Shown: positions 25,676-34,775 of the stretch, piece after piece
Position numbering within the stretch: the first letter of the stretch is position 1
Layout of the letters: each line of letters starts with the position of its first letter
From: Sulfuriferula nivalis
Lineage (GTDB): Bacteria > Pseudomonadota > Gammaproteobacteria > Burkholderiales > Sulfuriferulaceae
Length of the DNA: 64,000 bases
Assembly (NCBI RefSeq): GCF_009937995.1
Contig: NZ_AP021881.1
Span: 310,001-374,000 of the forward strand
Reading direction: 5' to 3'
The notes under the pieces: generated by a model
The model's database searches: none
Told to the model about the DNA's origin: nothing
The model's input: the letters and a program-made list of their open reading frames with translations, nothing else
Program-made: the position numbers and the translations under genes

Positions 25676-26511
25676 ATAGCAAGTTTGGTAGGGCCTGGCT
25701 GATAGCGGTATATGTGTTTTTATATCTGCCTATTGTTACCTTGGTGATATATTCATTTAATTCCTCCCCGCTGGTCACAGTCTGGAGTCACGCTAGCGTG
25801 AAATGGTATATCGCGCTGGCAGCTGATGATGATTTGATTAGCGCGGTGGGGTTATCTTTGAGAGTTGCTTTCTACTCGGCGCTGATTTCGGTGTTCTTTG
25901 GTACATTCACCGCATTTGTGTTGCATCACTATCATCGTTTTGCGGGCCGTACTCTGCTGTCATCCATGTCCAGTTCACCGCTGGTTATGCCGGATGTCAT
26001 TGTTGGTTTGTCACTGTTATTAATGCTGGTTTCAGTACAGAACTGGCTGGGTTTCCCTGAACGTGGCCTGTTCACTATTTTACTGGGGCATGCCTTGTTA
26101 GGTACAGCATATGCTGCGGTTGTTATTAAAGCACGCTTGCATGAAATGGACGGTACGCTGGACGAAGCTGCGATGGATCTGGGATGCAAACCATTTCAGG
26201 TATTTCGCTTAATTACCTTGCCGCTGTTGGTACCTGCTCTGGTATCCGCTTTTTTGCTGACTTTCACCCTGTCATTTGATGACGTAGTGTTGTCATCGTT
26301 CTTGTCTGGTCCGGGGTATTCAACATTGCCTATGGTAATTTTCTCAAGGGCGCGGTTAGGCTTGAATCCCTCTATCAACGCGGCGGCGACGGTGATGATA
26401 GCGACAGTCACGATAGCCGTGGTGGCATTCAGTATTTATCAGTCACGGATTTCAAAACAGCGCCAACGGGAAGTTGCATTGGCATATAGCGAAAATAATC
26501 AAACAGCTTAA
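25672..26511 (+). CDS. potI: Putrescine ABC transporter permease PotI
   Basis: Second permease, 279 residues, about six helices. The EAA loop is LDEAAMDLGCKPFQVFRLIT, and the start (YVFLYLPIVTLVIYSFNSS) is the classic PotC/PotI motif. It overlaps potH by 4 bp and completes the importer. The aldehyde dehydrogenase gene follows 19 bp later, linking uptake and catabolism in one transcription unit. Confidence 0.92.
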   Translation: MNSKFGRAWLIAVYVFLYLPIVTLVIYSFNSSPLVTVWSHASVKWYIALAADDDLISAVGLSLRVAFYSALISVFFGTFTAFVLHHYHRFAGRTLLSSMSSSPLVMPDVIVGLSLLLMLVSVQNWLGFPERGLFTILLGHALLGTAYAAVVIKARLHEMDGTLDEAAMDLGCKPFQVFRLITLPLLVPALVSAFLLTFTLSFDDVVLSSFLSGPGYSTLPMVIFSRARLGLNPSINAAATVMIATVTIAVVAFSIYQSRISKQRQREVALAYSENNQTA

Positions 26512-26530
26512 TTTACCGCAGATAAAAAAG

Positions 26531-27994
26531 ATGATGACTCTAGAATTAAACTACCCCGCATTACTCAAGCAAAATGCCGCTTTACTGGCTGGCTCATGGG
26601 TCGCTGCAGATTCAGGTGAGTATTTTGCTGTGTATAACCCAGCAACGGGCGTCATGATTGCACAAGTACCGCGCATGGGACGCGTGGAAACCGAACGCGC
26701 TATTGCTGCCGCCGCTGTGGCGCAGAAACAGTGGCGCACACTGACTGCCAAAGACAGGTCGGCGCGACTGAAAACATGGTTTGCGCTCATCATGCAGCAT
26801 CAGGAAGATCTGGCGCGCATACTGACCGCCGAACAAGGCAAACCACTGGCTGAAGCGCGTGGTGAGATAGCTTATGGCGCCAGTTTTATTGAATGGTTTG
26901 CCGAAGAGGCCAAGCGTGTATATGGCGAAGTGATACCTGCGCCACTGGGTGATCGCCGCTTGCTGGTGCTAAAACAACCGATAGGCGTGACTGCTGCCAT
27001 TACACCGTGGAATTTCCCGACTGCGATGATTACACGCAAGGCAGCACCAGCTCTGGCCGCTGGTTGTACGATGATAGTCAAGCCTGCGGAACAGACGCCG
27101 TTATCTGCACTGGCACTGGCGGTGCTGGCCGAAGAAGCGGGTATCCCGGCTGGCGTATTTCAGGTCATTACTGGCGATGCACGTGAAATCGGTGCCGCTA
27201 TTTGTGCCAGCCCGGTAGTGACCAAGCTGTCATTTACCGGATCAACCGAAGTCGGGCGTATCCTGATGCGCCAGAGCGCAGATACCATCAAGAAACTATC
27301 ATTGGAACTAGGTGGCAATGCACCATTTATCGTGTTCGACGATGCCGATCTGGATGCCGCCGTGGAAGGCGCCATTGCCAGCAAATACCGCAATGCCGGC
27401 CAGACTTGTGTGTGCGCAAATCGTCTATTTGTGCAGGATGGTGTGTTCGATACTTTTGCGCAAAAGTTGGCAGATCGTGTAGCGCAATTACAGGTAGGTG
27501 ATGGTTTCGTTGACGGTGTCACCCAAGGGCCGCTGATCGATGATGCAGCGCTGGCCAAAGTTGAAAGTCATGTCGCTGATGCCATAGCCAAAGGTGCGCG
27601 ACTGGTATCCGGCGGCAAGCGTCATTCGCTGGGTGGTACATTCTACGAGCCTACCGTGCTGGCTGATGTCAGTCCTGACTCACTGGTATTTGGTGAGGAA
27701 ACATTTGGTCCGGTAGCGCCGCTGTTCCGCTTCAAGACTGACGATGAAGTGATAGAGTTGGCCAATCGTACTGAATTTGGTCTGGCTTCGTATTTCTTTA
27801 GTCGTGACATTGGTCGCATCTGGCGTGTAGCAGAAGCGCTGGAATATGGCATGGTCGGTGTTAATACCGGCATCATTTCTAACGAAGTCGCGCCGTTCGG
27901 CGGCGTCAAGCAGTCAGGTCTGGGGCGCGAGGGATCACATCACGGCATCGATGAATATCTGGAAATCAAGTACGTTGCCATGGCTGGGTTATAA
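26531..27994 (+). CDS. gabD: Succinate-semialdehyde dehydrogenase GabD
   Basis: NAD(P)-dependent aldehyde dehydrogenase of 487 residues. ATG 26531 is preferred over an earlier in-frame ATG that lies inside potI. The cofactor motif is SFTGSTEVGR, the catalytic glutamate is in LELGGNAPFIVFDDADLDAA, and the catalytic cysteine is in NAGQTCVCANR. The second cysteine next to it and the overall match (ITPWNFPTAMITRK, GREGSHHGIDEYLEIK at the end) are those of the GabD family. It converts succinate semialdehyde, made from GABA by the transaminase downstream, to succinate. Confidence 0.9.
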   Translation: MMTLELNYPALLKQNAALLAGSWVAADSGEYFAVYNPATGVMIAQVPRMGRVETERAIAAAAVAQKQWRTLTAKDRSARLKTWFALIMQHQEDLARILTAEQGKPLAEARGEIAYGASFIEWFAEEAKRVYGEVIPAPLGDRRLLVLKQPIGVTAAITPWNFPTAMITRKAAPALAAGCTMIVKPAEQTPLSALALAVLAEEAGIPAGVFQVITGDAREIGAAICASPVVTKLSFTGSTEVGRILMRQSADTIKKLSLELGGNAPFIVFDDADLDAAVEGAIASKYRNAGQTCVCANRLFVQDGVFDTFAQKLADRVAQLQVGDGFVDGVTQGPLIDDAALAKVESHVADAIAKGARLVSGGKRHSLGGTFYEPTVLADVSPDSLVFGEETFGPVAPLFRFKTDDEVIELANRTEFGLASYFFSRDIGRIWRVAEALEYGMVGVNTGIISNEVAPFGGVKQSGLGREGSHHGIDEYLEIKYVAMAGL

Positions 27995-28015
27995 GTAAAA
28001 AACTGAGGATGTGAA

Positions 28016-29503
28016 ATGAATACTATTGACTGGCACGCCCGTGCCGCTGCATTAACTATAGATGGTCGCGCCCTGATAAACGGTCAGCGTGTCAATGCCG
28101 CAGATGGCGGCAGTTTCGAGTGCATGTCGCCGATAGACGGGCGTAAGCTGGCAGACGTTGCGCGTTGCCGTCAGGCTGATATTGATCTGGCGGTAGCTGC
28201 GGCGCGTGCCGCATTTGAGGACAGGCGTTGGGCAGGAAAGTCACCAGCCGAGCGCAAGCGCACCATGATCCGCTTTGCTGATCTGGTAATGGCTAACCGT
28301 GAGGAACTGGCACTGTTGGAAACGCTGGACATGGGTAAACCCATTACTGCCAGCATGAATACTGACGTACCGGGATCAGCCAACACCCTGCGCTGGTTCG
28401 GTGAAGCCATCGATAAAGTATATGACGAGATTGCACCGACAGACGGCAACACCCTGGCGCTGATTACGCGTGAAGCGATTGGTGTGGTCGCTGCCATCGT
28501 GCCGTGGAATTATCCTATGCTGATGGCGTCATGGAAGATCGCTCCGGCACTGGTAGCAGGTAACAGCGTGGTATTGAAACCTTCGGAAAAGTCTCCGCTG
28601 ACGGCGTTGCGCCTGGGTGATCTGGCACTAGAGGCAGGTATCCCAGCAGGTGTATTCAACGTGGTGCCAGGTTTTGGCGCAGAAGCCGGTTCACCGATGG
28701 CTTTGCATATGGATGTAGACTGCATTGCGTTTACAGGTTCGACCGGGGTAGGCAAAAAGATTCAGGTTATGGCAGGCGAGAGCAACCTTAAGCGCGCATG
28801 GTGCGAGCTCGGTGGTAAATCGCCCAATATCGTGTTTGCCGACTGTCCAGATTTGGACAAAGCGGTTGCAGCGGCTGCCGGATCGATTTTTTACAATCAG
28901 GGCGAGAGCTGCAACGCACCGTCACGTCTGCTGGTCGAGCGTTCCATCCGTGACGAGTTTGTAGAGAAATTAAAGCAGCATTCGCCTAAACACATGCCGG
29001 GCGATCCGCTTGATCCGAATACCAAGATGGGCGCGCTGGTCGATCAGGGACAGATGGATAACGTGCTCAAATATATCGCAGCAGGCAAGCAGCAGGGTGC
29101 CAAATTATGTTGCGGCGGCGAACGCGTGCGTACCGAGACTGGCGGTTATTATGTGGCACCGACCATATTCGACAATGTGACTAATGAAATGATTATTGCT
29201 AATGAGGAGATCTTCGGCCCGGTGCTGTCCATTATCACCTTCGACACGCAGGAAGAAGCGATCCGCATCGCCAACGATACCAGCTACGGTCTTGCCGCCG
29301 CAGTATGGACGCGCGATATTTCCCGCGCGCATCTGGTAGCACGAGCATTGCGCGCAGGTACAGTGCACGTCAATAGTTACGATGAAGACGATATTACCGT
29401 GCCGTTCGGCGGTTTCAAGCAGTCTGGTAACGGTCGTGATAAATCGCTGCACGCGCTGGAAAAATATACTGAACTGAAAACAACCTGGATTAGCCTCGCT
29501 TAG
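28016..29503 (+). CDS. puuC: PuuC-like aminoaldehyde dehydrogenase
   Basis: NAD(P)-dependent aldehyde dehydrogenase, 495 residues. Motifs: AAIVPWNYPMLMASWK, FTGSTGVGKKI for the cofactor, ELGGKSPNIVFADCPDLD with the catalytic glutamate, and NQGESCNAPSRL with the catalytic cysteine. The family (PuuC/AldH) oxidises gamma-glutamyl-gamma-aminobutyraldehyde, 4-aminobutanal and 3-hydroxypropanal. Here it would serve both branches, acting on the PuuB product and on the SpuC product. It lies 21 bp after gabD and 21 bp before the transaminase gene, in one operon. Confidence 0.88.
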   Translation: MNTIDWHARAAALTIDGRALINGQRVNAADGGSFECMSPIDGRKLADVARCRQADIDLAVAAARAAFEDRRWAGKSPAERKRTMIRFADLVMANREELALLETLDMGKPITASMNTDVPGSANTLRWFGEAIDKVYDEIAPTDGNTLALITREAIGVVAAIVPWNYPMLMASWKIAPALVAGNSVVLKPSEKSPLTALRLGDLALEAGIPAGVFNVVPGFGAEAGSPMALHMDVDCIAFTGSTGVGKKIQVMAGESNLKRAWCELGGKSPNIVFADCPDLDKAVAAAAGSIFYNQGESCNAPSRLLVERSIRDEFVEKLKQHSPKHMPGDPLDPNTKMGALVDQGQMDNVLKYIAAGKQQGAKLCCGGERVRTETGGYYVAPTIFDNVTNEMIIANEEIFGPVLSIITFDTQEEAIRIANDTSYGLAAAVWTRDISRAHLVARALRAGTVHVNSYDEDDITVPFGGFKQSGNGRDKSLHALEKYTELKTTWISLA

Positions 29504-29539
29504 TACTCAGTCAATAATAACTGGATGAAAGAAAATAAT

Positions 29540-30826
29540 ATGGATACGTCTATCAGTAACGCCGATCTTCATCAACGTCGTTTAGCTGCTACCCCACGTG
29601 GTATCGGCGTGATGGCAGGTTTCTATATCGACCGAGCCCTGAATGCCGAAGTATGGGACGTGGAAGGCAAACGTTATATCGATTTTGCTGGTGGCATTGC
29701 CGTACTCAATACTGGCCATCGTCATCCACGTATGGTGGCGGCCATAGCGGAGCAGCTCCAGCGCTTCACCCATACCTGTTATCAGGTGCTGCCGTACGAG
29801 AGCTATGTCACGCTGGCTGAACGTATCAACGCGCTGACTCCCGGTGATTACCCTAAGAAGAGCGCATTTTTTTCTAGTGGCGCAGAAGCTGTTGAGAATG
29901 CCATTAAAATTGCGCGCGCAAGTACCGGTCGTTCCGGCATCATCGCTTTTTCCGGCGGCTTTCACGGCCGTACCATGATGGGCTGCGCGTTGACTGGTAA
30001 GGTTGTGCCATACAAGGTTGGCTTCGGGCCGTTCCCGTCGGAAATTTACCATGTGCCATTTCCGATGGCACTGCATGGTGTCAGCGTTGATGACGCGCTG
30101 CATGCTATACAGACATTGTTTAAAGCCGATGTTGATCCGCAACGGGTTGCTGCGATTATTATTGAACCAGTGCAGGGTGAGGGCGGCTTCTATGTTGCGC
30201 CACCAGAATTGATGATTGCACTGCGCCAGATTTGCGACCAGCACGGCATCTTGCTGATTTTTGATGAAGTGCAGACTGGTTTTGGCCGTACTGGCAAGCT
30301 GTTTGCTGCTGAACATTATGCTGTGCTACCCGACATCATGACCATCGCCAAGAGCATGGCGGGCGGCATGACTTTGTCCGCAGTGTGCGGCAAGGCCGAA
30401 GTGATGGATGGCCCATTGCCGGGTGGTCTGGGCGGTACCTACGCTGGTAATCCGCTGGCAATAGCGGCCTCGCACGCAGTGATAGACATCATCGAGCAGG
30501 AGCAACTGGTAGAACGCTCCAATGTGCTCGGACAGAAACTTACCGCCTTCCTGCAGGCTGCACAGGCGACCGTGCCGGCATTAAAAGAAGTGCGCGGTCT
30601 GGGTTCGATGATTGCCGCTGAATTCATAGATCCAGCCACTGGCGAGCCTTCGCCCGATGCGGTCAAACGTGTGCAGCAGGCCGCGCTGGATGAAGGGTTG
30701 ATCCTGCTCACTTGCGGTGTTTATGGCAACGTCATGCGCTTCCTCTATCCGTTAACTACGGAAGATACAATTTTTGATGAGGCGCTGGAGATACTGGGTC
30801 GTGCTTTGGCAAAAGCGAGCGCCTGA
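29540..30826 (+). CDS. gabT: 4-aminobutyrate aminotransferase (GabT/PuuE)
   Basis: Class III aminotransferase of 428 residues turning GABA and 2-oxoglutarate into succinate semialdehyde and glutamate. AAATPRGIGVM and VWDVEGKRYIDFAGGIAVLN at the N-terminus are typical of GabT. The PLP aspartate is in FDEVQTGFGRTGKLFA and the lysine in IMTIAKSMAGGM. An in-frame ATG at 29525 is an alternative start; 29540 fits the length of relatives better, and neither has a strong ribosome site. It ends the putrescine cluster. Confidence 0.9.
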   Translation: MDTSISNADLHQRRLAATPRGIGVMAGFYIDRALNAEVWDVEGKRYIDFAGGIAVLNTGHRHPRMVAAIAEQLQRFTHTCYQVLPYESYVTLAERINALTPGDYPKKSAFFSSGAEAVENAIKIARASTGRSGIIAFSGGFHGRTMMGCALTGKVVPYKVGFGPFPSEIYHVPFPMALHGVSVDDALHAIQTLFKADVDPQRVAAIIIEPVQGEGGFYVAPPELMIALRQICDQHGILLIFDEVQTGFGRTGKLFAAEHYAVLPDIMTIAKSMAGGMTLSAVCGKAEVMDGPLPGGLGGTYAGNPLAIAASHAVIDIIEQEQLVERSNVLGQKLTAFLQAAQATVPALKEVRGLGSMIAAEFIDPATGEPSPDAVKRVQQAALDEGLILLTCGVYGNVMRFLYPLTTEDTIFDEALEILGRALAKASA

Positions 30827-30865
30827 ACGACTTGTTTTAGCGTATGCTTTAATCATCTAGTACGC

Positions 30866-31612
30866 ATGGTGAAGATGAAAATGAAACGTACATTATGGTT
30901 AATCGTGTTGCTGTTAATAAGCGATCTCACTTTCGCTGCTGATTATGCACGCGAACAGAAATGGGCGGATGAAGTTGTGCCTGGTGTAGTGGTGGGTGAT
31001 CCGGTTTATCTGGAACAGGCTGATGGGCATAAATTTTTAACGATCTACACACCTGTTAAAGATGCCAAGGCAGCACTGGTGATCGTTCATGGGCGGGGCA
31101 TTAATCCGGATTGGGGCTTGATAGGCGTGTTGCGCAGTGAACTGCCAGATCATGGATACACTACCTTGTCGGTACAAATGCCAGTATTAGCGAGTAGCGC
31201 TAATGAGAGTGCATATTTGGCGACTTTTCCGGATGCTGTGCAGCGCTTGCAAATTGCTGTGGATTTCCTCAAGGCCAAGGGCTATACCAAAATTGGACTG
31301 GTGTCGCATAGCTTGGGGTCGCGTATGAGTGCCAAGTACATGACTGGCAAACCTGATGCGGCAGTGCAAGTCTGGGTGGCTATCGGCATGCCTGACTCTG
31401 TTAACTATAGTAAGATCAGCGTGCCAGTGCTGGATTTGTATGGTGAGAATGATTTGCCTGCGGTGCTGAAAACAGCCCGTGCCCGTCTAGCATCATTGCA
31501 AGGCAAGGCGGGATCAACCCAACAGCGAGTAGCGCATGCCGATCATTTTTTCGATAATATGGATGCGCAGTTAATTGATGCAGTTGCAAAATACCTGGAT
31601 CAGCGATTTTAA
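30866..31612 (+). CDS. Exported alpha/beta-hydrolase-like protein (DUF3530-like)
   Basis: A 248-residue protein with a signal peptide (cleavage near TFAA, residue 25). The fold markers of alpha/beta hydrolases are present: AALVIVHGRGINPDWG near the oxyanion position, GLVSHSLGSRMSAKYM with the SxSxG-type nucleophile elbow, PVLDLYGENDLPAV with the acid, and AHADHFF with the histidine. It resembles the DUF3530 family of proteobacterial exported hydrolases. Substrate unknown. ATGs at 30866, 30872 and 30878 are all possible starts. It lies 24 bp before lemA, so it may belong to that unit. Confidence 0.75.
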   Translation: MVKMKMKRTLWLIVLLLISDLTFAADYAREQKWADEVVPGVVVGDPVYLEQADGHKFLTIYTPVKDAKAALVIVHGRGINPDWGLIGVLRSELPDHGYTTLSVQMPVLASSANESAYLATFPDAVQRLQIAVDFLKAKGYTKIGLVSHSLGSRMSAKYMTGKPDAAVQVWVAIGMPDSVNYSKISVPVLDLYGENDLPAVLKTARARLASLQGKAGSTQQRVAHADHFFDNMDAQLIDAVAKYLDQRF

Positions 31613-31636
31613 TAAAATAATTAAGGAGTTAAGGCT

Positions 31637-32251
31637 ATGCGTAACTGGATGATGTTCCTCATGGTGTTATTGACTTTGAGCCTGAGTGGCTGCGGCTATA
31701 ATACTTTTCAGAGCAGTGATGAGCAGGTAAAAGCCAGCTGGGCTGAAGTGCTTAATCAATATCAGCGTCGCGCTGATCTGGTGCCAAATCTGGTTAATGT
31801 AGTAAAGGGCTATGCGTCCCATGAAAAAGACGTGCTTACCGAAGTCACCGCAGCACGTGCTCGTGTCGGACAGATACAGGCTACGCCTGAACTGATCAAT
31901 GACCCTGAAGCATTTGCCAAATTTCAGGCAGCGCAGCGTGATATGAGCAGCTCGCTGGGACGCCTGATGTTGGTTACCGAAAACTATCCACAGTTAAAGG
32001 CTGATGGTGTATTCCGCGACTTGCAGGCGCAACTGGAAGGTACTGAAAACCGCATTACTGTCGCACGTAAACGCTATATCGAAGCGGTGCAGGTCTATAA
32101 CAACACCGTGCGCCAGTTCCCCAGCAACCTCACTGCGATGGCATTTGGCTATAAGGTGAAACCCAATTTTACCGTGGACAACGAAAAAGAAATCTCCACT
32201 GCGCCCAAGGTTGATTTTGGCGCGCCAACCAGTCCAGCACCAGCACAATAG
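31637..32251 (+). CDS. lemA: LemA-family lipoprotein
   Basis: A 204-residue LemA protein with lipobox LSGC (Cys near 19) and the conserved long helices: WAEVLNQYQRRADLVPNLVN, then HEKDVLTEVTAARARVGQ, ENYPQLKADGVFRDLQAQLE and ENRITVARKRYIEAVQVYN, ending with FPSNLTAMAFGYKVKPNF. The family is found beside TPM-domain proteins across bacteria; its molecular role is not settled. AAGGAG precedes the ATG. The next gene, a TPM protein, follows directly. Confidence 0.92.
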   Translation: MRNWMMFLMVLLTLSLSGCGYNTFQSSDEQVKASWAEVLNQYQRRADLVPNLVNVVKGYASHEKDVLTEVTAARARVGQIQATPELINDPEAFAKFQAAQRDMSSSLGRLMLVTENYPQLKADGVFRDLQAQLEGTENRITVARKRYIEAVQVYNNTVRQFPSNLTAMAFGYKVKPNFTVDNEKEISTAPKVDFGAPTSPAPAQ

Positions 32252-32257
32252 TTGACT

Positions 32258-33091
32258 ATGAAACGCTGGCTGGTCGCGCTGCTGGCTCTGCTGGTGGTGT
32301 CGTGGCTCACCCCCGCACTGGCGGAGGTGGCTGTGCCAGTGCTCAAGGCACGTGTAACCGACCTTACCAATACCCTGACGTCGGCTCAGGTGGCCAATAT
32401 CGAGCAGCAGTTGCAAGCGCTGGAACAGCGCAAAGGTAGCCAGCTGGCCGTGCTCATCGTGCCAACCACTCAGCCGGAAGCGATAGAGCAATATAGTTTG
32501 CGGGTGGTGGAAACGTGGAAGCTGGGGCGTAAGGGTGTGGATGACGGTGTGCTGTTAATCATTGCCAAAAATGACCGAACGTTGCGGATTGAGGTAGGTT
32601 ACGGTCTGGAAGGCGTTATCCCCGATGCAATTGCCAAACGTGTTATCGCCGAGACCATTGTGCCATATTTCAAACAAAATGATTTTGCTGGAGGCATACA
32701 GGCAGGGGTTACTCAGCTCATCAAACTGGTAGATGGTGAGCCTTTGCCACCACCAAAAGCACAATCTCAGAATGACAAGCGCGATCCGATGAGCATGCTG
32801 TTTGTCGTAGTCATTGCCGCAGCTGTCATCGGTCAGGTACTAAGTGCCGTGTTTGGCCGTTTTGTCGGCTCTGGTCTGGCTGCTGCAGCTGTGGGCGGAT
32901 TGGGCTGGATAGTGCTGGGCTCTGTGTTGATGGCGGGGCTGGCAGCGATGGTGGTATTTATTGCGGTGTTTTCTGGCATTAATCTGGCTGGGTTGATCGG
33001 TGGCTTCGGTGGCGGCAGATCCGGTGGTTCAGGCGGGTTTGGCGGCGGAGGTGGCGGTTTTGGTGGCGGCGGCGCATCGGGGCGGTGGTGA
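32258..33091 (+). CDS. TPM-domain membrane protein (YgcG-like)
   Basis: A protein of 277 residues from ATG 32258 (a TTG two codons earlier is an alternative). Signal peptide, then a TPM domain (about 25-170) with VTDLTNTLTSAQVANIEQQL, GSQLAVLIVPTT and LRIEVGYGLEGVIPDAIAKR. Two membrane helices follow (about 182-250), then a tail of glycine-rich repeats (FGGGRSGGSGGFGGGG), the standard YgcG layout. TPM domains in other systems have phosphatase or photosystem repair roles; no function is assigned here. It is coupled to lemA upstream and a second TPM protein downstream. Confidence 0.88.
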   Translation: MKRWLVALLALLVVSWLTPALAEVAVPVLKARVTDLTNTLTSAQVANIEQQLQALEQRKGSQLAVLIVPTTQPEAIEQYSLRVVETWKLGRKGVDDGVLLIIAKNDRTLRIEVGYGLEGVIPDAIAKRVIAETIVPYFKQNDFAGGIQAGVTQLIKLVDGEPLPPPKAQSQNDKRDPMSMLFVVVIAAAVIGQVLSAVFGRFVGSGLAAAAVGGLGWIVLGSVLMAGLAAMVVFIAVFSGINLAGLIGGFGGGRSGGSGGFGGGGGGFGGGGASGRW

Positions 33092-33092
33092 T

Positions 33093-33596
33093 ATGAGTTA
33101 TTTACGCGTATTCAAACATCTGCTGCATTTCCCCTGGCAAGTACATCGTGCTTTTCCCGCGCGTACCATGCATGCTATCGAGTCAGCCATACTTAATACA
33201 GAACAGCAGCATGCTGGCGAACTGCGTTTTGCCGTAGAGGGGGCGCTGGATTTGCCCGAACTGTTGCGCGGAGTTACGGCTCGCGAACGCGCGCTGGAAG
33301 TGTTTGGCAATTTGCGGGTATGGGATACTGAATACAATAACGGCGTGCTGATTTACTTGTTAATGGCTGATCATGATGTGGAAATTATCGCCGACCGCGG
33401 CATGCACCAGCGTATAGCGACTGGCGAATGGGAAAATGTGTGTCGGGCGATGGAAGCATTGTTGCGGCAAGGTCAATATGAGGCGGCGGTGTTGCAGGGC
33501 GTGGCTTTGGTGGGCGCTTTATTGCAGCAGCATTACCCCGCGTTAGGGGAAAAGCGTAATGAGCTGGATAATCGGCCGGTAGTGGTGAAGCATTAG
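33093..33596 (+). CDS. Second TPM-domain protein, cytoplasmic type
   Basis: A 167-residue protein from ATG 33093, one base after the preceding gene's stop; an earlier in-frame start lies inside that gene and would add a Gly/Ala-rich shadow. The TPM core is recognisable: ESAILNTEQQHAGELRFAVE, RALEVFGNLRVWDTEYNNGV and IIADRGMHQRIATGEWENV. It lacks a signal peptide and the glycine tail. The order LemA, YgcG-like and short TPM protein is recurrent in proteobacteria. Function unknown. Confidence 0.87.
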   Translation: MSYLRVFKHLLHFPWQVHRAFPARTMHAIESAILNTEQQHAGELRFAVEGALDLPELLRGVTARERALEVFGNLRVWDTEYNNGVLIYLLMADHDVEIIADRGMHQRIATGEWENVCRAMEALLRQGQYEAAVLQGVALVGALLQQHYPALGEKRNELDNRPVVVKH

Positions 33597-33942
33597 TATT
33601 AGTCGATGTCTTGTGTCATTTCGGATCATATAGCATTGTCACAAAATATCGCAGTTCAATGCAATCATGCTAACCCCGTCATCAGTGAAGATGTGTGGAT
33701 CCGTCGTGGCCAGAAGTCTGTGCACAAAGTAATAGAAAAAATGGTCTTTATTCATAGTGGTTGTGCTTCCGTGTACTGTGCTTCTAGCTTCGCTAACTGG
33801 ACTCCTTTGCCCGTGGTTATCTGTGCAGAATGCAGGGATAAATGACGGATTGTTGTAGTGTTTGTGTCATTACTCTACAGTACGTCTATGTATCAATCGT
33901 GAAGTCACAAGCAAATTAGCACGGTCAATAAAAGGATACTTC
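33597..33942. other. Intergenic region upstream of mscS
   Basis: 346 bp without a convincing gene. A 79-codon frame at 33606-33845 has six scattered Cys/Trp-type residues, no ribosome site and no family resemblance, and is not accepted. The right end holds the mscS ribosome site (AAAGGA at 33931). Confidence 0.4.
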
Positions 33943-34416
33943 ATGGATAACTCACTACAGTCACTTAATCAGGTTAAGGCTGATCTGCTCGATATGGCTA
34001 TCAGGTTTGGTCCTAAGCTGATCGTTGCAATAGCGATACTGATTGCAGGCTATATGGTGGGGCGTTGGGCGGGTCGCTTACTTGAACGGCTGTTGGTACG
34101 GTTGAATCTTGAATCACCAGTGATCTCTCTGCTGGTGCGCATTGCGCGGGTGCTGATTCTGGGGCTGTTCACCATCATGGCACTCCAGAATCTCGGGATA
34201 GAATTATTGCCGCTCATCGCCGGCCTCGGCGTGGCAGGCGCCGGGATTGCGTTTGCGATGCAGGGAATTATCGGTAATCTTGTTTCGGGTCTTACCATTA
34301 TCTTTACCCGCCCTTTCCATGTTGGTGATTATATTTCCATCTCTAATGAAGAAGGCGAAGTGCTCGATATCAGCCTTTTCAGTACCATACTGGGACATAC
34401 GGATCGATCCAAAGTG
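33943..34416 (+). pseudogene. mscS: Small-conductance mechanosensitive channel MscS, N-terminal part (interrupted)
   Basis: 158 codons of an MscS-type channel from ATG 33943 (AAAGGA upstream). They include TM1-TM2 (LIVAIAILIAGYMVGRWAG), the pore helix TM3 (LLPLIAGLGVAGAGIAFAMQ), and the start of the beta domain (TRPFHVGDYISI then EEGEVLDISLFSTIL). The frame runs into an IS3-family element at 34417. Removing the element and one copy of the GTG duplication restores DRSKVVIPNRKIVGE in frame, giving a normal channel of about 272 residues. As it stands the protein lacks most of its cytoplasmic cage. Confidence 0.9.
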
Positions 34417-34481
34417 TAAAGTGGACCCCGATTTCTGGACAATGAATTAAGATGGTAACCTGCTGTAAAAAGGAGCGGGTT

Positions 34482-34775
34482 GTGAGTGAAACAAATCGTA
34501 AGCATTTTTCGGGTGAGTTTAAAGCCAAGGTTGCAGTGGAAGCGATTCGTGGTGTCAAGACGGTTAACGAAATAGGTCAGGAATTTGGCGTGCATCCGAC
34601 CCAGGTTGGATTGTGGAAGAAAGAGTTGCAAGAACAAGCTGCTGGCTTGTTTAATGCCAAACGCGGCCCGAAGCCAGTGGATCTCTCTGCTAGTCCAGAG
34701 CGACTGTATTCCGAGATTGGCAGACTCAAAATGGAATTGGACTGGCTTAAAAAAAAGTCCGGGATCAACCCATAG
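34482..34775 (+). CDS. IS3-family transposase OrfA
   Basis: A 97-residue DNA-binding subunit from GTG 34482, which has AGGAGCGG upstream (an ATG ten codons earlier has none). The helix-turn-helix lies in KAKVAVEAIRGVKTVNEIGQ and the following EFGVHPTQVGLWKKE; a leucine-zipper-like helix ends the protein (LYSEIGRLKMELDWLKKK). An A8-G run at 34749-34757 inside the last codons is a slippery site of the A-AAA-AAG kind for -1 frameshifting into orfB, which makes the OrfAB transposase. Confidence 0.9.
   Translation: MSETNRKHFSGEFKAKVAVEAIRGVKTVNEIGQEFGVHPTQVGLWKKELQEQAAGLFNAKRGPKPVDLSASPERLYSEIGRLKMELDWLKKKSGINP

Noticed and set aside
33606-33845. 79-codon open frame before mscS
   Set aside because: No ribosome site, no family resemblance and irregular composition; most likely chance.
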